A stretch of DNA of 64,000 bases. Origin: Streptomyces iconiensis (lineage in GTDB: Bacteria; Actinomycetota; Actinomycetes; Streptomycetales; Streptomycetaceae). Both the position numbers and the translations under genes were made by a program. The stretch spans positions 62,001 through 126,000 of the forward strand of contig NZ_JANCPR020000004.1 in the NCBI RefSeq assembly GCF_028657195.3, read 5' to 3'. The notes under the pieces are model-generated. The model had not been told where the DNA came from and did no database searches. It worked only from the letters and a program-made list of their open reading frames with translations. Positions 9,054-17,134 of the stretch are shown here, one piece after another; position 1 is the first letter of the stretch; every line of letters begins with the position of its first letter.

Positions 9054-9788
9054 TCATTGGGCGCTTGCGGCGGGGCGGACGACGATTTCGTTGACGTCGA
9101 CCTGCGAAGGCTGGGAGATGGCGTAGGCAATGGCCTCCGCGATGGCGGAGGCGGGCAGTGCCACGGCGCGGTAGGTCTTCATGGCCTCCCTGGCAGCAGG
9201 GTCGGAGATGCTGTCGGCGAGTTCCGACTCGGTCACGCCGGGAGAGACGAGGGTGACCCGGATGTTCCCTGTGGACTCCTGGCGCAGTCCTTCGGAGATC
9301 GCGCGTACGGCGAATTTGGTCGCGCAGTAGACGGCGGCTGTGGGAGAGACCTCGTATGCGCCGACGGAGGCGATGTTCACGAAGTGCCCGCCGCCCTGAG
9401 CGCGCATCGCGGGCAGGGCAGCGGCGATACCGTGCAGGACCCCCCGCACGTTGACGTCAATCATCCGGTCCCACTCGTCGGTCTTGAGCGCTTCCAGCGG
9501 CGAGAGCGGCATCACTCCGGCGTTGTTGACCACCACATCGACTCGGCCGTAGCGCTCGCGGGTGGCGGACATGAAGGCCCGGACATCGGCGGCATCCGTG
9601 ACGTCCAGCCGCTGGAACGCCGCAGTGCCGCCTGCGCCGGTGATCTCCTTGGTCAGCACTTCGAGATGATCGGTGCGCCGCGCTCCCAGGAGCAGGCGGT
9701 GGCCATCGGTGGCAAGCCGGCGGGCGGTCGCCTCTCCGATCCCGCTGCTCGCTCCGGTGACCGCCACGACCTTGGCTGCGTCTGTCAT
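9054..9788 (-). CDS. short-chain dehydrogenase/reductase (SDR)
   Basis: 244 residues. A classical NAD(P)(H)-dependent SDR: nucleotide-binding TGASSGIG near residue 10, NNAG near 90, catalytic Ser in NIASVG, and the YCATK motif (Tyr-x-x-x-Lys). Arg-Arg after the second strand (GARRTD) favours NADPH. The start ATG at 9788 overlaps the stop of the Atu4866-domain gene (ATGA), so the two are translationally coupled. SDRs of this clade (VTGASSGIGEATARRLATDGHRLLLGARR) reduce small carbonyls; the substrate is unknown. Confidence 0.92.
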   Translation of the reverse strand: MTDAAKVVAVTGASSGIGEATARRLATDGHRLLLGARRTDHLEVLTKEITGAGGTAAFQRLDVTDAADVRAFMSATRERYGRVDVVVNNAGVMPLSPLEALKTDEWDRMIDVNVRGVLHGIAAALPAMRAQGGGHFVNIASVGAYEVSPTAAVYCATKFAVRAISEGLRQESTGNIRVTLVSPGVTESELADSISDPAAREAMKTYRAVALPASAIAEAIAYAISQPSQVDVNEIVVRPAASAQ

Positions 9789-10051
9789 GCCTGCTTTTCC
9801 TCTCGGTGGAGCACGAGGTGCTCGTGGTAGAGCACACCGCAGCGGATGTCGCCCGTCGCGGTGAACCCGGAGTCGTCGACGTAATCGATGTGGCTGCCAG
9901 TCACCGTGTAGCGACCCGTGTACGCGCTGCGCCGGTTGCCGCGGGCCTCGTCGTACCGTCCGTCCGCCCGCAACTCCTGGCGGATGTGACCGTCCGCGGT
10001 GACCCACATGCCGACCACGCCGGCATGGCCCTTCTCCGTATCCCCTGTCAT
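9785..10051 (-). CDS. Atu4866-domain protein
   Basis: 88 residues; start ATG 10051 with GGGAG upstream. VGMWVTADGHIRQELRADGRYDEARG, RSAYTGRYTVTGSHIDYVDD and GVLYHEHLVLHRE match the small beta-barrel Atu4866 family found next to SDR and TetR genes. Function is not known; the fold is lipocalin-like. It is the first gene of a two-gene operon with the SDR downstream (4-bp overlap). A relic of a TetR regulator lies just upstream on the same strand, suggesting the original unit was regulator-Atu4866-SDR. Confidence 0.85.
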   Translation of the reverse strand: MTGDTEKGHAGVVGMWVTADGHIRQELRADGRYDEARGNRRSAYTGRYTVTGSHIDYVDDSGFTATGDIRCGVLYHEHLVLHREEKQA

Positions 10052-10129
10052 GCGGACTCCCCTCGTCCATAGGTGCGGTTCTGTCCTGCCCGACCGAGTC
10101 TGGACAGGTTGCCGACAGCCGACCAGGAT

Positions 10130-10166
10130 GTGTGCTGCCTGGGTGCACCGCACCCAGGCAGCACAC
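10130..10166 (-). terminator. strong 17-bp inverted repeat upstream of the Atu4866-SDR pair
   Basis: A perfect 17-bp inverted repeat (GTGTGCTGCCTGGGTGC and its complement) with a 3-nt loop. It lies just past the 3' end of the TetR relic in the leftward direction, so it may be that gene's former terminator. It could alternatively be an operator or mobile-element end. Confidence 0.5.
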
Positions 10167-10212
10167 CGGCCCCGCGGCCGAGCCCTGCGCCCGAGCCCTG
10201 CGCCTGGACCCT

Positions 10213-10458
10213 GTCGGCCGGCGCGTATGGCCGCGAGGTAGCGCTCGCGGACCGGACCGGACCGGACCGGGACCGGACCGCGTCCTCGGCCGGGCCGGTC
10301 CAGCTGCGCACCTCCTCGGCCGGGTCGCTGAGGATCGTCACGACCAGCCGGGACGTTCGGGCGCAGCCCTCGTCGCCGGCCGGCATCTCGTCGAACAGCG
10401 GCCCCGCGAATGCCTCCACCAGTGCGCTGACCGGTGGGTCGGAGGCCCCACGTATGCT
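10213..10458 (-). pseudogene. remnant of a TetR-family regulator (C-terminal half)
   Basis: On the minus strand one frame reads SDPPVSALVEAFAGPLFDEM, then TSRLVVTILSDPAEEVRSWTGPAED, typical of the ligand-binding half of TetR proteins. A second frame then continues with VRERYLAAIRAG. The helix-turn-helix half is missing, an in-frame stop precedes, and a 5-bp repeat tract interrupts the reading frame. Its place directly upstream of an Atu4866/SDR operon fits a lost local repressor. Confidence 0.5.
10251..10280. repeat. accgg pentanucleotide repeat
   Basis: Five to six copies of accgg within the TetR relic, coinciding with the position where the reading frame changes. Confidence 0.6.
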
Positions 10459-10484
10459 TCAGCAACCATGAGAAGAGGTCGGCC

Positions 10485-11357
10485 ATGAAGCTGCTCGTGT
10501 ACGGCGCCGGAGTACTCGGCAGCCTGTTCGCCGCCCGCATGCATGAGGCCGGTCACGACGTCTCGCTCCTCGCCAGAGGTGGGCGCCTGACCGCTCTGCG
10601 CCGGCACGGGGTGCAGCTCGCCGAGGGAGACAGTCCAGATGTCAGGCGGGTACCTGTACCGGTGGTCGAGCATCCGGACGGCGGGTACGACCTGATCACC
10701 GTCTTCGTCCGCACCCACCAGGTGGACGCGGTGCTGGAGTCACTCGCCGGCCTCGAAGGCGACGTGCTCTTCCTCCACAACTGGGCGGCCGGCGCGCAGC
10801 CGTTGGGCGCGGTGATCGGCCACGGGCGGGTGCTGCTCGGCTTCCCCACGGCCGCCGGCACGATGGACGGCGATGTGGTCCGCTATCGCAGGACCAACTT
10901 CATGACACGCCGGGTCGCGATGCCGATCGGCGAGCCCGACGGCCGTACGACTCCGCGGCTGGAACGGATCGTGGAGACGTTTCGTGCCGCCGGGATCAAT
11001 GCCAAGGCCGAACCGCGCATGGATGCCTGGCTCAAGACGCACGCCGCGTTCGAGGTCCCGCTCGGGCAGGCGGTGCATGCGGCGGGCGGCCCGGTGGAGC
11101 TGGCCGCCGACCCCGGCGCGGTCCGCGGCATGCTCCACCTCGTGCGGCAGAACCTCGCGGCCATGGCGACGCCACCGGTACCTCGCGCGTTCGCCGCGTT
11201 GCGGACCCTGCCGCAAGGTCTGCTGGTGACCGTGCTCCGGCGCTTCCTGAAGAGCCCGACGGCCGCGCACAGCGGACTCAACCACCCCTCGCCTGCCACG
11301 GCGGCCGAACTCGGGCGGCTGGCCGAACAGCTCCGTGCCCCTGCGGGAGCCTGCTGA
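10485..11357 (+). CDS. ketopantoate reductase-like (ApbA/PanE family) dehydrogenase
   Basis: 290 residues, ATG 10485 after AGAAGAGG. The N-terminal Rossmann motif GAGVLGSLFAARMHEAGHDVSLLARG matches ApbA/PanE proteins, which reduce 2-dehydropantoate to pantoate with NADPH. The family's central Lys is seen in DAWLKTHAAFEVPLGQA (usual pattern K-x-x-x-N), but the position expected to be Asn differs and the C-terminal domain is divergent. It is therefore more probably a paralogue acting on another 2-oxo acid than the housekeeping PanE. It is transcribed alone; a TATGCT at 10453-10458 could be its -10 element. Confidence 0.8.
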   Translation: MKLLVYGAGVLGSLFAARMHEAGHDVSLLARGGRLTALRRHGVQLAEGDSPDVRRVPVPVVEHPDGGYDLITVFVRTHQVDAVLESLAGLEGDVLFLHNWAAGAQPLGAVIGHGRVLLGFPTAAGTMDGDVVRYRRTNFMTRRVAMPIGEPDGRTTPRLERIVETFRAAGINAKAEPRMDAWLKTHAAFEVPLGQAVHAAGGPVELAADPGAVRGMLHLVRQNLAAMATPPVPRAFAALRTLPQGLLVTVLRRFLKSPTAAHSGLNHPSPATAAELGRLAEQLRAPAGAC

Positions 11358-11359
11358 GC

Positions 11360-11378
11360 CGCCACCGTCCCGGTGGCG
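11360..11378 (+). terminator. possible terminator after the ketopantoate-reductase-like gene
   Basis: Inverted repeat CGCCACC-gtccc-GGTGGCG begins 3 bp after the stop codon. The stem is short (7 bp). Confidence 0.4.
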
Positions 11379-11509
11379 ATGGAACGTCCGGCCTTCGGAG
11401 TTGGCGTGGTTGTCTCCCCTCTTGCGGCTACGTCTCTTGCGGCCACGTCCTTCAGCGCGGCGCTACAGGGCGAACGCTGGTTGATGCGGCCCTAGTAACG
11501 TCGTGTCGT

Positions 11510-12412
11510 ATGACCGACTCCGAGATCGAGATCACCGCTGACCTGGTCCATTACCTGCTGCGGGAGCAGCATCCGGACCTGGCACGGCTGGCCTTGAGCG
11601 AGGTGGCGGGTGGGTGGGGCAACCACATGTGGCGCCTTGGGGACGAGTTGGCCGTGCGCATGCCGCGTACAGAAGGTGCCCCGGACCTTCTGCGCAAGGA
11701 GTGCCGGTGGCTGCCCGTCCTGGCCCCGCGCCTGCCGCTTCCGGTTCCCAGCCCCGTACGGATCGGCGAACCGTCCGCGCGCTTCCCGAGGCCCTGGACC
11801 ATCATGACGTGGGTGCACGGGGAGCCACTGGACCACACCTCGATCAGCCGGGGCGACCACGCGGCCGACACTCTGGCGGGCTTCCTCAGAGCGCTCCACG
11901 TGGAGGCGCCCGCCGATGCGCCTACCAGTTCGGACCGCGGCGGTCATCCCAAGCAGTACACGGACGGCTTCGACCACTTCTTCCACGCCGTCGTCCCCGG
12001 CGGCATCGCCGCCGAGGTCCGGGCCGTCTGGGACGACGCCGTCGCGGCCCCCGGGTGGGAGGGCCCGCCGGTATGGGTGCACGGTGACCTTCAACCCGCG
12101 AATGTCCTTGTCTCGGGCGGGACGCTCTCAGGCGTGATCGACTTCGGTGACATGTGCGCCGGTGACCCGGCGTGGGACCTCGCGGGCGCATGGGTGATCC
12201 TTCCCGCGGGCGCCGCCGCACGCTTCTTCGACGTATACGCGCAGGTGGACGGGGCGACGATCCGGCGTGCCCGCGGGCTGGCCGTCCTGAAGAGCCTGTT
12301 CCTCATGCTGATGGGCCAGAACGGCGACCGGGGCCTTCCCGGCGGCAAGCCGGCATGGGGCCCGGCGGGCCGGGCAGCGCTCGATCGTGTCCAGAGAGGT
12401 GGTTCGACGTAG
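11510..12412 (+). CDS. aminoglycoside phosphotransferase (APH)-fold kinase
   Basis: 300 residues. The kinase-like APH fold is shown by GGWGNHMWRLGDELAVRMPR (nucleotide-binding start), the catalytic loop H191-G-D193-L-Q-P-A-N198, and the metal-binding I-D211-F-G-D. It would phosphorylate a small hydroxylated molecule with ATP. Members of this group include macrolide and aminoglycoside kinases but many are uncharacterised, so resistance should not be assumed. No Shine-Dalgarno sequence precedes the ATG; TAGTAA at 11493-11498 is placed like a -10 box, hinting at a nearly leaderless message. There are no linked genes. Confidence 0.85.
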   Translation: MTDSEIEITADLVHYLLREQHPDLARLALSEVAGGWGNHMWRLGDELAVRMPRTEGAPDLLRKECRWLPVLAPRLPLPVPSPVRIGEPSARFPRPWTIMTWVHGEPLDHTSISRGDHAADTLAGFLRALHVEAPADAPTSSDRGGHPKQYTDGFDHFFHAVVPGGIAAEVRAVWDDAVAAPGWEGPPVWVHGDLQPANVLVSGGTLSGVIDFGDMCAGDPAWDLAGAWVILPAGAAARFFDVYAQVDGATIRRARGLAVLKSLFLMLMGQNGDRGLPGGKPAWGPAGRAALDRVQRGGST

Positions 12413-12702
12413 GCACGGAGCGGCGCATCTCGTCCGGCCGCGGGGCTCCCGGCACCCCCCGCCGACCCGCGAAGTCCCGGCACGCGCACCGCCGTTGGGC
12501 CTCCGCCGCGTACTCGTACCTCGCCGCGTGCTCGTACTCTGCCGTGTGCTCGTACTCCGTCGAGCGCCGCTCCGCGTGCCGCTTCACGCACGAGGCGTCC
12601 CCGACTCCGGACCGGGCGGTGCCCCGGCCGTCCTGGTCATGGTGTGCGGCGCGAGGGACGGCATGCGGACCGGGCACATGGCGGAGCCGGGCACACGCGC
12701 GG
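12413..12702. other. convergent gap with short repeats
   Basis: 290 bp between the APH-fold gene and the IclR regulator. A cgtgctcgtactc(t/c)gccg unit is repeated about three times at 12505-12565. No gene or clear hairpin was seen. Confidence 0.4.
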
Positions 12703-14532
12703 TCAGTCGGGCGGCACATGGCTGAAGCGGCTCACGGTGTGCAGGTCCGTCTCGATCGCGGCGGCGGTGGCGCGGAGCCGCGGGAGCAGCTCGGTGCGGC
12801 AGGCCGCGGGGGAGCGGCGGCTGGTGTGCATCGCCACGTTCAGCGCGGCGACGGTACGGCCTGAACGGTCGTGTACGGGTACGGCCAGCGAGCGCAGCCC
12901 CTCCTCCAACTCCTCGTCGACCAGAGCATGTTGCTCCTCCGCGACGCGCACGAGAAGCGCGTCGAGGCGAGCGGGGTCCGTGAGCGTGTGCGGGGTCAGG
13001 GGGCGCGGGGCGACGCGGGCCAGCATGCCGCTGCGCTCCTCGGCCGGACGGTCGGCGAGCAGGACGCGTCCCATCGAGGTGGCGTAGGCGGGGAAACGGG
13101 TGCCGAGGGTGATGTTGACGCTCATGACGCGTTCGGTGGCGATACGGGCTGTGTAGCGGATGTCGTCCCCGTCCAGGACGGCGAGAGAGGCCGAGTCGTG
13201 TACGTGGCCCACCAGTTGGGCCATGTGTGGAACGGCGATCTCGGGCAGCGAGGTGCGGGAGAGCGGCGGGTGGCCGAGCCCCAGCACGCGCGGGGTGAGC
13301 CGGAAGAGCCGTCCGTGCGCGGTGACATGGCCGAGGTGCTCCAGCGTCAGCAGGGCCCGACGGGCTGTGGCACGCGGGAGACCGGTTGCCTCGGCGACGG
13401 CGCTGAGGGTGCGCTCGGCGTGCCCCTCGCCGAAGGCGCCCAGGACGGCCAGTCCACGTGCCAGCGACTCCACGAAGCCGGCGCCGAGCGCGTGCTTCGA
13501 GGCCGTGGTCCAGCGGGCCAGTCCGTCCGGCGGGTGGCCTCGCCGCTCCGTCGCCCCCGCTGTTGCCGTTGCCCCCGCCGTTGCCCTCGGCATCCCCGCC
13601 CAACCCGTCGCCGTTTCCGCCGCGCTGTGCTGCCGGACCGCGTCCTCCATTGCGGCCACCGTCTTCCGCAGCGGGCGCATGACGGCCCTGCGCAGTCCTT
13701 CGGCGCTGTGCCGGCTGGTGTGGCTGACGACGCTCACCGCGCAGACCGTGTGTCCGTCGGGGCCGTGTACCGGTGCGGCGAGCGCGACCAGGCCGGGTTC
13801 GATCCGCTGGTCGTCCAGCGCCCACCCCCGCTCGGCGGCGTGCGCCGTACGCTCCTCGAAGTCGCTCGCGCCCAGGTCACCGCCGGTGTCGATGCCGCCT
13901 GGCGGTGGCGGCGGAGGCACGGCAGGGAAGCCGCGGTCGTCGGGGTCGGCGGCCCTGCGTGCGCGCCATCGGGCCCAGTCGGATTCCGTCCAGGTGGTGG
14001 CGAACAGCGGCCCCGGCGCTGTCCGTTCGGCGGGCAGCAGGTCGCCTATGCGGAAGGTGAGGGACATCGCGCGCCTGCGGGTGGTCTGGTGCACGAAGCG
14101 GATGCCGTCACCGTCGGGGACGGCCAGGGACACCGACTCGTCCAGCTCCTCCGCCAGCCGTTGCGCCAACGGGCGCAGCACGTCCGGGAGTTCGAGCGCG
14201 GCGAGGTAGGCGTTGCCCAGCTCAGCCAGCCGGGGGGCGAGCCGCGCCTCGTTGCCGTGCAGGCGTACGTACTCCATGCACGCGAGCGTCCCGGCGATCC
14301 GGTCGACGGTGGAGCGTGCGAGCCCGGTGGTGCGGGCGAGTTCGCTGAGGCTCATCCGGCCGCCCGCGTCACTGAGCGCCCGCAGCACGGCGATCCCCCG
14401 CACCAGAGGCCCGACGATCCCGGTGGACGTGGACGTGGACGTGGACGTGGACGTGGACGTGGACGTGGACGTGGACGTGGACGTGGACGTGGACGTGCAC
14501 TTGGACGTGCACTTGGGCTCGGATGCGGACAT
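12703..14532 (-). CDS. tandem IclR-family regulator (two IclR proteins fused), probable regulator of the pca operon
   Basis: 609 residues from ATG 14532. It holds two complete IclR units, each an N-terminal winged HTH plus effector domain, where family members are usually ~250-270 residues with one. First unit: PLVRGIAVLRALSDAGGRMS, LARTTGLARSTVDRIAGTL, then DESVSLAVPDGDGIRFVHQ. Second unit: ESLARGLAVLGAFGEGHAER, EATGLPRATARRALLTLEHL, then DSASLAVLDGDDIRYTARI and the PcaR/PobR-like TSMGRVLLADRP. A linker with PPPPPP and Ala/Gly-rich sequence joins them. The N-terminus is a Ser-Thr repeat encoded by a hexanucleotide run. Divergence from pcaIJ and similarity to PcaR/PobR suggest it controls protocatechuate catabolism. 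The start is uncertain; an earlier one would run into the pcaI promoter. Confidence 0.85.
   Translation of the reverse strand: MSASEPKCTSKCTSTSTSTSTSTSTSTSTSTSTSTSTGIVGPLVRGIAVLRALSDAGGRMSLSELARTTGLARSTVDRIAGTLACMEYVRLHGNEARLAPRLAELGNAYLAALELPDVLRPLAQRLAEELDESVSLAVPDGDGIRFVHQTTRRRAMSLTFRIGDLLPAERTAPGPLFATTWTESDWARWRARRAADPDDRGFPAVPPPPPPGGIDTGGDLGASDFEERTAHAAERGWALDDQRIEPGLVALAAPVHGPDGHTVCAVSVVSHTSRHSAEGLRRAVMRPLRKTVAAMEDAVRQHSAAETATGWAGMPRATAGATATAGATERRGHPPDGLARWTTASKHALGAGFVESLARGLAVLGAFGEGHAERTLSAVAEATGLPRATARRALLTLEHLGHVTAHGRLFRLTPRVLGLGHPPLSRTSLPEIAVPHMAQLVGHVHDSASLAVLDGDDIRYTARIATERVMSVNITLGTRFPAYATSMGRVLLADRPAEERSGMLARVAPRPLTPHTLTDPARLDALLVRVAEEQHALVDEELEEGLRSLAVPVHDRSGRTVAALNVAMHTSRRSPAACRTELLPRLRATAAAIETDLHTVSRFSHVPPD
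14423..14512. repeat. hexanucleotide gtggac tandem repeat inside the IclR gene
   Basis: Twelve exact copies of gtggac (14423-14494) followed by three degenerate copies. On the coding (minus) strand it encodes alternating Ser and Thr near the N-terminus of the regulator. Copy changes would alter tail length without shifting frame. Confidence 0.9.
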
Positions 14533-14642
14533 GGGCCCGTCCTCGGAAGTGGGCCCGTCCTCGGCCTCGGGCCCGGCCTCGGCCTCGGGCGAAGTGGCCC
14601 CGGTAGGTGGGCCGGTGGTCGGCAACGGGCCCTCCCGAGGCG

Positions 14643-14671
14643 TTGACAGGTGTGCCGGGCCGGCACAGAAT
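14643..14671 (+). promoter_or_regulatory. probable pcaI promoter (sigma-70 type)
   Basis: TTGACA at 14643-14648, 17-nt spacer, and CAGAAT at 14666-14671. This is one of the best consensus promoters in the window, 65 bp before the pcaI start codon and in the region between the divergent IclR gene and pcaI. Confidence 0.7.
14651..14667. promoter_or_regulatory. palindromic operator within the pcaI promoter spacer
   Basis: Perfect palindrome TGTGCCGG-G-CCGGCACA (8-1-8) occupies the spacer between the -35 and -10 hexamers and touches the -10. A second inverted element GAACT-ct-AGTTC lies at 14689-14700, followed by a GAAC half-site at 14708-14711. One or both may bind the divergent double-IclR protein. 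Confidence 0.6.
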
Positions 14672-14735
14672 CTGCGCGGATCGGGAGCGAACTCTAGTTC
14701 ACCTGGCGAACACCGAGGAAGGGGAGCCGGCTTCC

Positions 14736-15503
14736 ATGGACAAGGTCGAGGAGTCAGCGGTCCGCGCGGTCGGTGACATTCCGGACGGCGCCACGCTCGC
14801 GGTGGGCGGCTTCGGGCTGAGCGGAGTGCCGAACGTGCTGATCGACGCCGTGCACGCGAGCGGAGCACGGGGCCTCGGCGTGGTCTCCAACAACTGCGGC
14901 GTCGACGGCGGCGGCCTCGGCGTCCTGCTGGCGGCAGGGCGTATCGCCCGGGTCACCTGTTCGTACATCGGAGAGAACAAGGAGTTCGCGCGGCAGTACC
15001 TCGGTGGGGAACTGGAGGTCGAACTCGTGCCGCAGGGCACGCTCGCCGAGCGGCTGCGCTCCGGTGGCTGCGGCATCCCCGCCTTCTTCACCCCGGCCGG
15101 TGTCGGCAGCCAGGTCGCCGACGGCGGGCTGCCCTGGCGCTACGCCCCCGACGGCACGGTCGCGGTGGCCTCGCCGGCCAAGGAGGTCCGTACGTTCGCC
15201 GGCCGTGACCACGTACTGGAACACGGCATCGGCACGGACTTCGCGCTCGTCCGCGCCGCACGCGGTGACCGGCACGGCAACCTCGTCCTGAACAAGGCGG
15301 CACGTAACTTCAACCCGCTCGCGGCGATGGCGGGCCGGGTGACCATCGCCGAGGTCGAGGAACTGGTGCCGCCCGGCGCAATCGACCCTGACGCGGTGCA
15401 CGTGCCGGGCGCTTTCGTGCAGCGTGTCGTGCCGCTCACCCCCGCGCAGGCGGCGGCCAAGCGCGTCGAGAAGCTGACGGTCCGAGAGGCGGGGCCGCGC
15501 TGA
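14736..15503 (+). CDS. pcaI: 3-oxoadipate CoA-transferase subunit A
   Basis: 255 residues, ATG 14736 after AGGAAGGGGAG. With PcaJ it transfers CoA from succinyl-CoA to 3-oxoadipate, the second-last step of the beta-ketoadipate pathway. The glycine-rich CoA-binding motif [15 protein letters not shown] near the N-terminus and [20 protein letters not shown] are characteristic of the alpha subunit of family I CoA transferases. It is the first gene of a rightward run; its stop overlaps the pcaJ start (TGATG). A leader of ~60 nt follows the predicted promoter. Confidence 0.92.
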   Translation: MDKVEESAVRAVGDIPDGATLAVGGFGLSGVPNVLIDAVHASGARGLGVVSNNCGVDGGGLGVLLAAGRIARVTCSYIGENKEFARQYLGGELEVELVPQGTLAERLRSGGCGIPAFFTPAGVGSQVADGGLPWRYAPDGTVAVASPAKEVRTFAGRDHVLEHGIGTDFALVRAARGDRHGNLVLNKAARNFNPLAAMAGRVTIAEVEELVPPGAIDPDAVHVPGAFVQRVVPLTPAQAAAKRVEKLTVREAGPR

Positions 15504-16129
15504 TGGCCTGGACACGCGACGAGATGGCGGCCCGGGTGGCGGCCGAGCTGACCGACGGCAGTTACGTCAACCTCGGCATCGGACTGCCCACCAGGGTCCC
15601 CGGATTCCTGCCGCCCGGCGTGGACGTGGTGCTGCACTCGGAGAACGGCGTCCTCGGCGTCGGACCGTATCCGTACGAGGGCGAGGGCGACCCGGACCTG
15701 ATCAACGCGGGCAAGGAGACGGTCACGGTGCTGCCGGGTGCCGCGTACTTCGATTCAGCGCTCTCCTTCGGCATGATCCGCGGCGGGCACATCGACGTCG
15801 CGGTGCTGGGCGCCATGCAGGTCTCCGCGCGGGGCGACCTGGCCAACTGGGCCGTGCCCGGAAAGATGGTCAAGGGTATGGGAGGTGCGATGGACCTCGT
15901 GCACGGCGCCCGCCGGGTCATCGCACTGACCGGCCACACCACGGGGGACGGCGCCCCGAAGCTCGTCGAGGCGTGCACGCTTCCGCTCACCGGCACCCGT
16001 TGCGTGCACCGCGTCATCACCGACCTGGGTGTGCTCGACGTGACGGCCGACGGGTTCAGGCTCGTCGAGACGGCCCCCGGCGTGACCCGCGACGACGTAC
16101 GGGAGAAGACAGGAGCCGCCCTCTCGTGA
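15503..16129 (+). CDS. pcaJ: 3-oxoadipate CoA-transferase subunit B
   Basis: 208 residues. The beta subunit carries the catalytic glutamate in the SENG motif ([15 protein letters not shown]), which forms the glutamyl-CoA thioester. Other family marks are [31 protein letters not shown] and [22 protein letters not shown]. It starts 1 bp inside the pcaI stop, so the two subunits are coupled and produced in equal amounts. A gap of 72 bp to pcaH follows. Thiolase (PcaF), which would finish the pathway, is not in this window. Confidence 0.93.
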   Translation: MAWTRDEMAARVAAELTDGSYVNLGIGLPTRVPGFLPPGVDVVLHSENGVLGVGPYPYEGEGDPDLINAGKETVTVLPGAAYFDSALSFGMIRGGHIDVAVLGAMQVSARGDLANWAVPGKMVKGMGGAMDLVHGARRVIALTGHTTGDGAPKLVEACTLPLTGTRCVHRVITDLGVLDVTADGFRLVETAPGVTRDDVREKTGAALS

Positions 16130-16201
16130 ACACAGCCGCCTCCTGAACGTCCACCGCGTGGACGCCGTACGCACCCCGGTCTTGGAGAGGTGAGGGATTC
16201 G

Positions 16202-17134
16202 ATGACACTCGCACACGACGCGGATCCGGCACACGACGCGGATCCGGCACACGACGCGGATCCGGCACACGACGCGGATCCGGCACACGACGCGGATCCG
16301 GCACAGGACGCGGCTCCGCCGCAGGACGCGGCTCCGCCGCAGGGCGGGACTCCCAAACAGGACGCGACGCCCACACAGGAACGGATCTCCGAGGAGATCG
16401 CCGCCGGACACGCGGCGGCCGAAGCGGCGGCCCCGGACGGCGTACAACGGCACCATCCGCCGCGCGACTTCGCCCCGTACCGCAGCAGCGCACTGCGCCA
16501 TCCCCGCCATCAGCTCGTACCGGTGAGCGGGGACCCGGAGGCCATGGAGCTGAGCGGTCCGGTCTTCGGGGCCACCGATGTGACCGCGCTGGACGCGGAC
16601 TTGACCCGGCAGCACGCGGGCGAGCCGCTGGGCGAGCGGATCACCGTCACGGGCCGGGTCCTGGAGCGCACCGGGCGGCCCGTACGCGGCCAGCTCGTCG
16701 AGATCTGGCAGGCCAACGCCTCCGGCAGGTACGCACACCAGCGTGACCAGCACCCGGCGCCGCTCGACCCGCACTTCACCGGCGTGGGCCGCTGCCTCAC
16801 CGACGACGAGGGGCGCTACACCTTCACCACCGTCAGGCCCGGCGCCTATCCGTGGCGCAACCACGTCAACGCCTGGCGGCCGGCGCACATCCACTTCTCG
16901 CTGTTCGGCACCGCGTTCGCGCAGCGCCTGGTGACCCAGATGTACTTCCCCGGCGACCCGCTGTTCCCTTACGACCCGATCCTTCAGTCCGTCACCGACC
17001 AGCGGGCACGCGACCGGCTCGTCGCCGCGTACGACCACGCGCTGTCCACACCGGAGTGGGCCCTCGGCTACCGCTGGGACATCGTGCTCGACGGCCCGTC
17101 AGCGACGCCGACCGACCCGGAGGAGGAACGGTGA
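16202..17134 (+). CDS. pcaH: protocatechuate 3,4-dioxygenase beta subunit
   Basis: 310 residues; the family is usually ~240. It cleaves protocatechuate between its hydroxyl groups to 3-carboxy-cis,cis-muconate. The Fe(III) ligands are visible: Tyr in ASGRYAHQ, Tyr in GAYPWRN, and the His-x-His pair in WRPAHIHFSLFG. The extra length is an N-terminal tail of ~45 residues made of AHDADP repeats encoded by an 18-bp DNA repeat. ATG 16202 is preferred over an upstream GTG (16190) that abuts its own ribosome binding site. The stop overlaps the pcaG start (GTGA). Confidence 0.93.
   Translation: MTLAHDADPAHDADPAHDADPAHDADPAHDADPAQDAAPPQDAAPPQGGTPKQDATPTQERISEEIAAGHAAAEAAAPDGVQRHHPPRDFAPYRSSALRHPRHQLVPVSGDPEAMELSGPVFGATDVTALDADLTRQHAGEPLGERITVTGRVLERTGRPVRGQLVEIWQANASGRYAHQRDQHPAPLDPHFTGVGRCLTDDEGRYTFTTVRPGAYPWRNHVNAWRPAHIHFSLFGTAFAQRLVTQMYFPGDPLFPYDPILQSVTDQRARDRLVAAYDHALSTPEWALGYRWDIVLDGPSATPTDPEEER
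16211..16336. repeat. 18-bp tandem repeat in the pcaH N-terminus
   Basis: Five exact copies of GCACACGACGCGGATCCG (16211-16300) followed by two degenerate copies. Being a multiple of three, it encodes AHDADP repeats at the start of PcaH and keeps the frame. Confidence 0.92.

Noticed and set aside
8809..9057. 82-codon frame between catalase and SDR genes
   Set aside because: Low-complexity Arg/Pro/Ala composition and no conserved motif.
10130..10166. Terminal inverted repeat of an insertion sequence
   Set aside because: No transposase, target duplication or second copy in the window; kept only as a hairpin.
11510..12412. Antibiotic resistance kinase
   Set aside because: APH-fold motifs alone do not show resistance; many such kinases have other substrates.
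14423..14512. Possible CRISPR array or phase-variation switch
   Set aside because: Units are contiguous 6-mers without spacers, and copy changes would not alter reading frame.
12871..14646. 591-codon open frame opposite the IclR gene
   Set aside because: Shadow of the IclR coding strand; its apparent GRGRGR repeat is the complement of the gtggac tract.
16211..16336. Possible CRISPR-like repeat in pcaH
   Set aside because: Direct head-to-tail 18-mers with no spacers and inside a coding frame.
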